From CAIKMD01 sp963702925 (lineage in GTDB: Bacteria; Pseudomonadota; Alphaproteobacteria; ATCC43930; CGMCC-115725): 64,000 nt of DNA. Made by a program: the position numbers and the translations under genes. Every line of letters starts with the position of its first letter. Within the stretch, counting starts at the first letter, position 1. Positions 45,473 through 52,994 of this stretch are shown here, piece after piece. The notes beneath the pieces are model-generated. The model had not been told where the DNA came from. It made no database searches and worked only from the letters and a program-made list of their open reading frames with translations. The stretch spans positions 1,984,001 to 2,048,000 of the forward strand of contig OY969771.1 of assembly GCA_963702925.1 (NCBI GenBank), given 5' to 3'.

Positions 45473-46277
45473 GATGGTTGCAAGCGGCCCGACATTGAGG
45501 CGCGAGGTACGTTTCCGCGGCGGCGGCTTCCTCGCCGTTCCCCAGCCTGCCTATTCCTGGATCGCCTTCGCCGGGATCATCGTCTTGTGGCAAGCGGCGA
45601 TCTCCTTTGGCTGGATCGATCCCGTGTTCCTGCCGTCGCCGGCCAGCATCGTCCAGGCCTTGTGGGCGCTCACCGTTTCGGGCGATCTCTGGACGCATCT
45701 CTCGATCTCGCTCGAGCGCATCGGCACCGGCTGGATCATCGGCTCGGCGCTTGGGCTGGTGGTCGGCGTGGCAATGGGGCTTTTGTCCTCGGCCCGGGCC
45801 GTCGGCATGCCGTTGGTCTCGGCGCTCTATCCGATTCCGAAGATCGCGCTTTTGCCGCTGCTGATTCTTTGGCTTGGCATCGGCGAAACCCCCAAGGTCG
45901 TCACCATCGCCTCGGGCGTGTTCTTCCCGACCATCATTGCGACCTTGAGCGGCGTCGACGCGGTGCCGCGCAACCTGATCCGAATGGGGCAGAGCTTCAA
46001 CTTGCCGATGCGCGCGATCGTCTGGAAGATCATGTTGCCATCGGCCCTGCCCGGCATTCTCGCAGGTTTCCGCATCTCGATTTCGACTGCGCTCATTCTC
46101 GTGGTCGCGGCCGAGATGATCGGCGCGCAATACGGCATCGGCGCCTTCCTGCTGACCGCCGGCAATCTCATGCAGTCGGACGATTTGATGGCGGGCGTCG
46201 TGATCCTGTCGATATTGGGATTGGGCTTCGGCGCGGGCCTCACCTTGCTCGAGCGCATGTTCTTGCGCTGGCGGTGA
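45465..46277 (+). CDS. ABC transporter permease, nitrate/sulfonate type (SsuC/TauC-like)
   Basis: A 270-residue permease with about six membrane spans. PSPASIVQALW near the N-terminus, PLVSALYPIPKIALLPLLIL in the docking region and PGILAGFRISISTALILVV (EAA loop neighbourhood) are hallmarks of the SsuC/TauC/NrtB family. The start is GTG 45465, 8 bases inside the ATPase gene. It completes an importer with the two upstream binding proteins. It ends 90 bases before phoR; a physiological link with phosphate is not evident. Confidence 0.9.
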   Translation: MSEMVASGPTLRREVRFRGGGFLAVPQPAYSWIAFAGIIVLWQAAISFGWIDPVFLPSPASIVQALWALTVSGDLWTHLSISLERIGTGWIIGSALGLVVGVAMGLLSSARAVGMPLVSALYPIPKIALLPLLILWLGIGETPKVVTIASGVFFPTIIATLSGVDAVPRNLIRMGQSFNLPMRAIVWKIMLPSALPGILAGFRISISTALILVVAAEMIGAQYGIGAFLLTAGNLMQSDDLMAGVVILSILGLGFGAGLTLLERMFLRWR

Positions 46278-46367
46278 CGGCCGGAGCTGTCTAAATTCCG
46301 GCCCCGTGGTCGGAAGGGGCATCCGTAATCCGGCCTTGAACATTGGACGCGCGGAGGAATTCCAGCG

Positions 46368-47786
46368 ATGAGCGCGCTGCCGCGCCTGCTCCTCGGCTCC
46401 CTGTTTTTGGCGATGCCGTTCTTTCTCGTCCTGATGATCTTGGTCGAGATCGGCGAGCTCGCCATCCAATCGGCGCTGATTGCCGCGCTGTCGGGCTATG
46501 TGCTGCTGGTCATTCTGTTCCGGCCCTTCGTCACAGGGATCATGGCCGTTGAGGCCGCGATCCGCATCATGGCCGCAGACGAGAACGCGACCCCCGAGGT
46601 TGAAACCTTCAGCCCACTTGTCCGCGAACTCTGGCTCACCCTGGCGCGCTGGGCACGCAGCAGCCGCGCCACCTCGCAAAAGAGAGCTTCGGAACTCGCC
46701 GCGGCGCGCGCGGTGCAAGCAGCGCTCCCCGAGCCTTTGCTGCTGCTCGATGCCGGACGACGCATCGTTCAAGCCAATGACGCGGCCGTTCAGCTCTTGG
46801 GCGATCGGCTGGTCGATCGCGACCTGGCGGGCGCCTTGCGCCATCCCTCGGTGCTGAGCGCGACCGACGCCGTGCTGCGCGGCGAAGGCGGAAGGCTGGT
46901 CGAATTCGAGGTCGCAAGTCCGATCGAGCGCCACCTTTCTGCGCGCATTGCGCCGCTGGTGCAACCGACGGCCGAAGGCGCGGCGGCTGTGCTGTTGCTG
47001 CACGATTTGACCGACATGAAGCGCAGCGAGCGGCTGCGCGCCGACTTCGTCGCCAATGCGAGCCATGAGTTGCGCACGCCTTTGGCATCGCTGGTCGGTT
47101 TCATCGAGACGTTGCGCGGGCCGGCGCGCGACGACGTCACCGCGCGCGACCGTTTCCTGTCGATCATGTCCGAACAGGCCGCGCGGATGTCGCGGTTGGT
47201 CGACGACCTGCTATCGCTGTCGCGCATCGAGATGAACGAGCATCGCGCGCCGACCGGCGAGGTCGACCTCGCCAACGTGCTGCGCTCGGTCGCGGATACG
47301 CTCGAGCAGCGCGCGGCGGCACGGCAAATGCAATTCACCTTTCATCTTCCGCCCGATCTTCCCCTCGTGCTGGGCGACAATGACGAGCTTACCCAGGTGT
47401 TTCAAAATCTGTTCGACAACGCGATCAAATACGGCGCGGCGGGGACGGAGATCGAGGTATCGGCATTTCCATCGACCCGCGCCTTGCCGACGACGCGGCT
47501 GGGCCAGCGGAGCCCGGCGATCGCGGTCGCGGTCAAGGATCACGGCCAAGGGATCGCGCGCGATTACCTGCCGCGTTTGACCGAGCGGTTTTATCGCGTC
47601 GACCCGGCACGCTCGCGGGAGCTGGGCGGGACCGGGCTGGGGCTCGCTATCGTCAAGCACATTGTCAGCCATCATCGCGGCGTTCTCGACATCGACAGCG
47701 TACTCGGGCAAGGGTCGACCTTTACGGTCCATCTGCCAGCCGCGACAACCGAAAGGCCGGTGATGCCGTCGCCGGCAACGCCTTGA
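46368..47786 (+). CDS. phoR: Phosphate regulon sensor histidine kinase PhoR
   Basis: A 472-residue membrane histidine kinase that phosphorylates PhoB under phosphate starvation. Two N-terminal membrane spans (about residues 8-28 and 33-53) are followed by a PAS-like domain (LLLLDAGRRIVQANDAAVQLL), the H-box with His233 in NASHELRTPLASLVG, and the HATPase domain with N-box LFDNAIKYG, G1 VKDHGQGI and G2 GGTGLGLAIVKHI. GGAGGA precedes the ATG. It is followed by the Pst genes and phoB, which settles the identity. No large periplasmic sensor domain exists, as usual for PhoR. Confidence 0.94.
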   Translation: MSALPRLLLGSLFLAMPFFLVLMILVEIGELAIQSALIAALSGYVLLVILFRPFVTGIMAVEAAIRIMAADENATPEVETFSPLVRELWLTLARWARSSRATSQKRASELAAARAVQAALPEPLLLLDAGRRIVQANDAAVQLLGDRLVDRDLAGALRHPSVLSATDAVLRGEGGRLVEFEVASPIERHLSARIAPLVQPTAEGAAAVLLLHDLTDMKRSERLRADFVANASHELRTPLASLVGFIETLRGPARDDVTARDRFLSIMSEQAARMSRLVDDLLSLSRIEMNEHRAPTGEVDLANVLRSVADTLEQRAAARQMQFTFHLPPDLPLVLGDNDELTQVFQNLFDNAIKYGAAGTEIEVSAFPSTRALPTTRLGQRSPAIAVAVKDHGQGIARDYLPRLTERFYRVDPARSRELGGTGLGLAIVKHIVSHHRGVLDIDSVLGQGSTFTVHLPAATTERPVMPSPATP

Positions 47787-47816
47787 GCGGGTCCACGCCG
47801 GGGATGCGGGATCGGA

Positions 47817-47834
47817 GTGTCATAAAAGTGTAAC
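47817..47834 (+). promoter_or_regulatory. Pho box upstream of pstC
   Basis: GTGTCATAAAAGTGTAAC matches the 18-base PhoB site CTGTCATAAAWCTGTCAY at about 15 positions, with two TGT-based half-sites 11 bases apart. It lies 98 bases before the pstC start and just after phoR, so PhoB should activate pstC-pstA-pstB-phoU-phoB from here. A TACTTG about 12 bases downstream could serve as the -10. Confidence 0.8.
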
Positions 47835-47932
47835 TGAGCACGGGTACTTGTTGCCCAAACCGCTGGCAATGGCCGGCGCCATAGGGTCAGGCGAACAATG
47901 ACGGATCGAGTAACCGGTGGGGCTACCCAGTA

Positions 47933-48904
47933 ATGGTAGACTCCATCGCGATCCCCTCTACTAATGGAAGCCGAGCGAAACGCCAGCATCTTGAGGATCT
48001 GGTATTTCGCGGCACGACCAAGATGTTTGCTTGGGGCGTGTTGCTGCTCCTCGGCGCGGTGATGGTCGCCTTGCTGATCGGCGCGATCCCGGCGATGCGC
48101 GCTTTTGGCTTTGGCTTCCTCTGGGACCAATCCTGGAATCCGGTGAAGCAGGTTTTCGGCGGCGCGCCTGCTATCTACGGCACGTTGGTCACATCGTTCC
48201 TCGCGATGCTGATCGGCGTGCCTTTGGCTTTGGGCGTGGCAATCTTTCTCACCGAGCTTTGTCCGCCGGTCTTGCGCCGCCCGATCGGCGTCCTGATCGA
48301 ATTGCTGGCCGCGATCCCGAGCATCATCTACGGCATCTGGGGCCTCTTCATTCTCGCACCGTTTCTCCAATTGACGGTCCAGCCTTTCCTCAAGGTGACC
48401 TTCGGCAATATTCCTCTGATCGGCATCTTGTTCAGCGGCGCGCCTTTGGGCCTCGGCGTGCTAACCGCGGGATTTATCCTCGCCGTGATGGTGCTGCCTT
48501 TCATCGCCGCGGTAACCCGCGACGTCTTCATGACCGTGCCCGCGATCTTACGCGAAAGCGCCTATGGCATCGGCTGCACGACCTCCGAGGTCGTCCGCGA
48601 CATCGTGTTGCCTTATACCCGCGTCGGCGTGGTGGGCGGCGTCATGCTGGGTCTGGGGCGCGCCTTGGGCGAAACCATGGCGGTGACCTTCGTCATCGGC
48701 AATGCGCACCGGATCAGCCCTTCGCTGCTCGCGCCGGGGACCACGATCTCGGCATCGCTCGCCAACGAATTCACCGAGGCGGTCGGCCCGCTCTATACCT
48801 CGTCTTTGATCGAGCTCGGCTTCATCCTGTTCGTCATCACCTTCATCGTGCTGGCCGCGGCGAAATTATTGCTGCTGCGCCTCGAGCAGCGTTCCGCCCA
48901 ATGA
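47933..48904 (+). CDS. pstC: Phosphate ABC transporter permease PstC
   Basis: A 323-residue permease of the high-affinity phosphate transporter, with six main spans. WDQSWNPVKQVFGGAPAIYG, IGVPLALGVAIFLTELCPP and LLAAIPSIIYGIWGLFILAP are PstC signatures; the EAA-like loop is ESAYGIGCTTSEVVRDIVLP. The ATG at 47933 has little upstream ribosome-site signal. It overlaps pstA by 4 bases (ATGA). The usual phosphate-binding protein gene pstS is not present between phoR and pstC. Confidence 0.96.
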   Translation: MVDSIAIPSTNGSRAKRQHLEDLVFRGTTKMFAWGVLLLLGAVMVALLIGAIPAMRAFGFGFLWDQSWNPVKQVFGGAPAIYGTLVTSFLAMLIGVPLALGVAIFLTELCPPVLRRPIGVLIELLAAIPSIIYGIWGLFILAPFLQLTVQPFLKVTFGNIPLIGILFSGAPLGLGVLTAGFILAVMVLPFIAAVTRDVFMTVPAILRESAYGIGCTTSEVVRDIVLPYTRVGVVGGVMLGLGRALGETMAVTFVIGNAHRISPSLLAPGTTISASLANEFTEAVGPLYTSSLIELGFILFVITFIVLAAAKLLLLRLEQRSAQ

Positions 48905-49743
48905 ATCGCTATAACCGCCGCCGCGCGACCAATATCATCATGTTGACCTTGTCGCTGAGCGCAACCGGGCTTGCGTTGCTGGTCCTGTTCCTGATTCTTG
49001 GCTCTCTGCTGTTCAATGGCGTGCCGGCCTTGTCGCTCGATGTTTTCACCCAGACGACGCCGCCGCCGGGAAGCCGCGGTGGTCTCGCCAATGCTATCTA
49101 TGGCAGCGTGTTGATGACTTTCGTCGCAACGGTGGTCGGAACGCCGATCGGCATCCTCACCGGCACCTACCTTGCGGAATATGGCCGCGGCACCGCGCTT
49201 GCACCCGCCGTACGCTTCGTCAATGACATCTTGCTCAGCGCGCCTTCCATCGTCATCGGCCTGTTCGTCTACGAGGTGGTGGTGGTGCAGATGGGCCATT
49301 TTTCCGCCTGGGCCGGATCGGTGGCGCTGGCCATCCTGGTCATGCCGGTTGTCGTGCGCACGACCGAGGATATGCTGAACCTCGTCCCCGTGGGCTTGCG
49401 CGAGGCAGCCTTTGCGCTCGGCACGCCCCAGTGGAAAGTGATCGTAATGATCACCTACCGTGCCGCGTTGCAGGGCATGGTGACTGGCGTGATGCTGGCA
49501 ATCGCCCGCATTGCCGGCGAGACCGCGCCGCTGCTCTTCACCGCGCTTAACAACCAGTTCGGCAGCACCAACATGAACGCGCCCATGGCCAATCTGCCGG
49601 TGGTGATCTTCCAATTTGCCATGAGCCCCTACGCCGATTGGCAGCGGCTGGCCTGGGGTGGCGCGCTTCTCATCACCTTTACAATTCTTGTGCTGAACAT
49701 TTTCGCCCGGCTAATGGCAAACTGGAGCGGAGCGAATAGATGA
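48901..49743 (+). CDS. pstA: Phosphate ABC transporter permease PstA
   Basis: A 280-residue permease, partner of PstC. GSRGGLANAIYGSVLMTFVA, PIGILTGTYLAEYG, NDILLSAPSIVIGLFVYEVV and the EAA loop REAAFALGTPQWKVIVMITY identify PstA. The open frame begins far upstream inside pstC, but ATG 48901 gives the right length and a 4-base overlap with the pstC stop. It overlaps pstB by 4 bases as well. Confidence 0.96.
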   Translation: MNRYNRRRATNIIMLTLSLSATGLALLVLFLILGSLLFNGVPALSLDVFTQTTPPPGSRGGLANAIYGSVLMTFVATVVGTPIGILTGTYLAEYGRGTALAPAVRFVNDILLSAPSIVIGLFVYEVVVVQMGHFSAWAGSVALAILVMPVVVRTTEDMLNLVPVGLREAAFALGTPQWKVIVMITYRAALQGMVTGVMLAIARIAGETAPLLFTALNNQFGSTNMNAPMANLPVVIFQFAMSPYADWQRLAWGGALLITFTILVLNIFARLMANWSGANR

Positions 49744-50591
49744 CCATCGAAGTGAGCCCTGTGCAAACTCCCCCGCGAACAACCATGGTTTCGGCGCCGA
49801 TGATCACGCCGGGACGCACCGCCGAACACGGTCTGCCGCAGACCAAGGTCGTGATAAAGGATCTGCGCTTCTACTATAAGAATTACGAGGCGCTGAAAGG
49901 CATCAACCTCGAGCTGTATGACCGCCGTGTCACGGCGTTCATCGGACCGTCGGGTTGCGGCAAGTCGACCCTCTTGCGCATTCTCAATCGAATCTACGAC
50001 CTCTATCCCGGCCAACGCGCGACCGGGCAGGTCCTAGTCGACGGGCACGACATTCTGGCGCCCGGACAGGATCTCAACCTGCTGCGCGCGCGCATCGGCA
50101 TGGTGTTCCAGAAGCCGACACCGTTCCCGATGTCGATCTACGACAATATCGCCTTCGGCATCCGGCTCTACGAAAAGCTTTCGGCGCAGGATCTCGATGC
50201 GCGCGTCGAGCAGGCTTTGCGGCGCGCGGCGCTGTGGGACGAGGTCAAGGACAAGCTGAAGCAAAGCGGCCTGTCGCTCTCGGGCGGCCAGCAGCAGCGG
50301 CTGTGCATCGCCCGCGCGATCGCGGTGAAGCCCGAAATCCTGCTGCTCGACGAGCCGTGCTCGGCGCTCGATCCCTTGTCGACCCAACGCGTCGAGGAAT
50401 TGATCGCCGAGTTGAAGTCGGACTATTGCATCGTGATCGTCACGCACAATATGCAGCAGGCCGCGCGCAGTTCCGACTACACCGCCTTCATGTATCTCGG
50501 CACGCTCATCGAGTTCGATGAGACCGAGTCGATCTTTACCCACCCGAAGGAACGCCAAACTGAAGACTACATCACCGGCCGTTTCGGCTGA
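49740..50591 (+). CDS. pstB: Phosphate ABC transporter ATPase PstB
   Basis: A 283-residue ATPase of the Pst system. Walker A GPSGCGKSTLLRILNR, the PstB-specific Q-loop FQKPTPFPMSIYDNIAFGIR, signature LSGGQQQRLCIARAIA and Walker B LLLDEPCSALDP, with THNMQQAAR as H-loop, are all present. The start overlaps pstA by 4 bases. An N-terminal extension of about 30 residues before the core is slightly longer than the enterobacterial protein but normal for alphaproteobacteria. Confidence 0.97.
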   Translation: MTIEVSPVQTPPRTTMVSAPMITPGRTAEHGLPQTKVVIKDLRFYYKNYEALKGINLELYDRRVTAFIGPSGCGKSTLLRILNRIYDLYPGQRATGQVLVDGHDILAPGQDLNLLRARIGMVFQKPTPFPMSIYDNIAFGIRLYEKLSAQDLDARVEQALRRAALWDEVKDKLKQSGLSLSGGQQQRLCIARAIAVKPEILLLDEPCSALDPLSTQRVEELIAELKSDYCIVIVTHNMQQAARSSDYTAFMYLGTLIEFDETESIFTHPKERQTEDYITGRFG

Positions 50592-50648
50592 GGTCTCGCG
50601 CGCGGCCCGCGACCCAGCCGCCGCGCCCGTGTGAAGGAGCGATAGGAC

Positions 50649-51389
50649 ATGGTCGCCGAACATATCATCAAGAGTTACGATCAAGAGCTGCAGCGCCTCG
50701 ACAATACGATCGCCGAGATGGGCGGGATGGCCGAAAGCCAGCTTGCCGCGGCGATCGACGCAGTGTCGAAGCGCGACAGCGACCTTGCAACCGAGGTCAT
50801 CGAAAACGATGCCAAGGTCGACGAGCTCGAACGCGAGGTCGAAGGCCTCGTCGTGCGCTTGCTGGCGCTGCGCCAGCCTTTGGCGCGCGATTTGCGCCAG
50901 ATCGTCGCCGCCCTGAAGACTGCAACCGATCTGGAGCGCATCTGCGACTATGCCGCCAACGTCGCCAAGCGCTCGATCGTCCTCAATCAGAGCGCGCCGG
51001 TGAAGCCGGTCTACGCCTTGCCGCGCATGGGCGCGCTGTGCCAGGGCATGGTCAAGGACATGCTCGACGCCTATGTCGAGCGCGACGCCGACCGGGCACT
51101 TGCCGTCTGGCTGCGCGACGAAGAGCTCGACGAAATGTATACCAGCCTCTTCCGCGAGCTTTTGACCTACATGATCGAGGATGCACGCAACATCACGCCA
51201 TGCACGCATCTCTTGTTCATGGCAAAGAACCTCGAGCGCATCGGCGATCACACCACGAATATTGCCGAGACACTTTACTTTCTCGTCCACGGCAAGCCCT
51301 TGGCGCAAATCCGCCCCAAACGCGATCGCACCAGCCTCGCGGAATCGGCGGCGCTCGACGGCGAGCCCGGTAAGGAGGGTGCTGCTTGA
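50649..51389 (+). CDS. phoU: Phosphate signalling regulator PhoU
   Basis: A 246-residue all-helical protein made of two PhoU repeats. The characteristic metal-binding stretches are LKTATDLERICDYAANVAKR in repeat 1 and MAKNLERIGDHTTNIAE in repeat 2 (E/DxxxD pattern). PhoU represses PhoR signalling when phosphate is plentiful and tunes Pst activity. Its stop is TGA overlapping the phoB ATG by one base. Confidence 0.96.
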   Translation: MVAEHIIKSYDQELQRLDNTIAEMGGMAESQLAAAIDAVSKRDSDLATEVIENDAKVDELEREVEGLVVRLLALRQPLARDLRQIVAALKTATDLERICDYAANVAKRSIVLNQSAPVKPVYALPRMGALCQGMVKDMLDAYVERDADRALAVWLRDEELDEMYTSLFRELLTYMIEDARNITPCTHLLFMAKNLERIGDHTTNIAETLYFLVHGKPLAQIRPKRDRTSLAESAALDGEPGKEGAA

Positions 51390-52081
51390 TGCGGCCTGCG
51401 GTTCTCGTGGTGGAAGACGAAGCGGCGCTTCTGACTTTGCTGCGCTACAACCTTGAGAAAGAGGGTTTCTCCGTCGCCGAAGCGCGCGACGGCGAGGAAG
51501 CGCTGTTGCAATTGAAAGAACAGGTGCCCGACGCGGTCCTGCTCGACTGGATGCTGCCGCGGGTTTCGGGTCTTGAACTTTGCCGTCAGATTCGCCGCAG
51601 CCCCGCTTGGCGCGAAGTACCCATCATCATGCTGACCGCGCGCGGCGAAGAAGGCGATCGCGTACGCGGTCTCGATAGCGGCGCGGACGATTACGTCGTG
51701 AAGCCGTTCAGCACCACCGAGCTGGTGGCGCGGCTACGCGCCGTGATCCGGCGCGCGCGCCCGGCAGCCAGCGCCGAAGTTCTGCACTTCGGCGACTTGA
51801 CGCTCGATCTTTCGGCGCATCGGGTGAGCCGCAACGGAACCCAGATCCATCTCGGGCCGACCGAATTCCGCCTGCTGCGCTTCTTCCTCGAACGTCCAGG
51901 CCGGGTGTTTTCGCGCGAGCAGCTCCTCGATGCGGTGTGGGGCCGTGATGCCGAGGTCGAGCTGCGCACGGTCGACGTCCATATTCGGCGCTTGCGCAAG
52001 GCGCTCAATGAAGGCGGCAACAAAGATTTGGTCCGCACCGTACGCGCCGCCGGCTACGCGCTCGACGCCGGCACCGCCTAA
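51389..52081 (+). CDS. phoB: Phosphate regulon response regulator PhoB
   Basis: A 230-residue OmpR-family activator. The receiver has the acidic pair in VVEDEAALLTLLRYNLE, phosphoacceptor Asp53 in LLDWMLPRVSGLELC, and Lys in VVKPFSTTELVAR; the C-terminal winged helix includes GPTEFRLLRFFLERPGRVFS and the recognition segment VDVHIRRLRKAL. ATG 51389 follows AAGGAGG. It is the last gene of the pst operon and should bind the Pho box at 47817-47834, giving positive feedback. Confidence 0.97.
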   Translation: MRPAVLVVEDEAALLTLLRYNLEKEGFSVAEARDGEEALLQLKEQVPDAVLLDWMLPRVSGLELCRQIRRSPAWREVPIIMLTARGEEGDRVRGLDSGADDYVVKPFSTTELVARLRAVIRRARPAASAEVLHFGDLTLDLSAHRVSRNGTQIHLGPTEFRLLRFFLERPGRVFSREQLLDAVWGRDAEVELRTVDVHIRRLRKALNEGGNKDLVRTVRAAGYALDAGTA

Positions 52082-52181
52082 CCGCTTACCCCCCCTAAAG
52101 CCGGCCAATACCCTGCTGTTTCTGCCTGGAGCGATGCGCTAGGCTGCGCCCGCTTGCGGAATGTCGCGCGAAGGAAGCTGG

Positions 52182-52994
52182 ATGGCGGATACCGAGACGC
52201 GCGTGATCGTGCCGATCGCAGAGGTTGCGGCGGAAGCCTATCGCGCCGTATTCGGACGGCTGGGTCTGCTTCTCGACCTTGCCTGGTTGCCCCTGTTGAT
52301 CCTGCTCGCGGCAACCCTGCTCCCCGGCTATCTCCATCTCTATCTCGGCTGGTCCGGCATGCCGAGCTGGCAAGGCGACAAATTTGGCTTCACCGTCGAA
52401 GATACGATCGAAGCGATTGCCGGCTTGTTATGCCTCAATGCCTTCGCCGTGCGCTGGCACCGGGTGATGTTGTTTTCCGACACCGAGCACATGCCCATCG
52501 GTGTGTTTCTTCCCGCTTGGGGCCGGTTTCTTCTCTATACGGTGCTGCTCTATCTCGTCTCGGCCGGCCTCATCGGCGCCTTGCTGATCGCTGACGTCGC
52601 CGGCGCGCCGACTTACCTCGCGCCGGTCGCGGGGGCGCTGACGGCGTTCGTCTGGGTCGGCATGGTGCGCTGCTCCATGCTGTTCCCGGCAGCGGCCTTC
52701 GGCCAGCCGCTCGGCTTCGCGACGGCGTGGCGGGCGATGCGCGGCAATTCTTGGCGTCTCCTCGGCTGCGGCATCATCACCTGCACGCCGATGATTCTGA
52801 TCGTCGTCTTGGTGTTGAGCGGCGTGTTCCAGGCGCTTCATCTCGACCAGAATTCGGAAATCCCGCCGCTCGGTTTCTTCATCCTGCATGGCCTCATCGA
52901 GACCTGCACCAATCTGATCGTCGTCGCGCTGGGCGCTGCGGTTCTGTCGGCCTTTTATCGCCGCATCATGCTGCGCGGCTTGGGTGTGTTCTAG
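52182..52994 (+). CDS. Integral membrane protein, function unknown
   Basis: A 270-residue membrane protein with about six hydrophobic spans (for example LLLDLAWLPLLILLAATLLP, FLLYTVLLYLVSAGLIGALL, LLGCGIITCTPMILIVVLVL). Between spans 2 and 3 there is a short WHRVMLFSDTEHMPIG segment. AAGGAAG precedes the ATG at 52182; an earlier ATG at 52161 also exists. I do not recognise a characterised family; several alphaproteobacterial hypothetical proteins have this six-span, DUF-like plan. It converges on the PBP gene and would overlap its frameshifted tail by 29 bases. Confidence 0.7.
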   Translation: MADTETRVIVPIAEVAAEAYRAVFGRLGLLLDLAWLPLLILLAATLLPGYLHLYLGWSGMPSWQGDKFGFTVEDTIEAIAGLLCLNAFAVRWHRVMLFSDTEHMPIGVFLPAWGRFLLYTVLLYLVSAGLIGALLIADVAGAPTYLAPVAGALTAFVWVGMVRCSMLFPAAAFGQPLGFATAWRAMRGNSWRLLGCGIITCTPMILIVVLVLSGVFQALHLDQNSEIPPLGFFILHGLIETCTNLIVVALGAAVLSAFYRRIMLRGLGVF

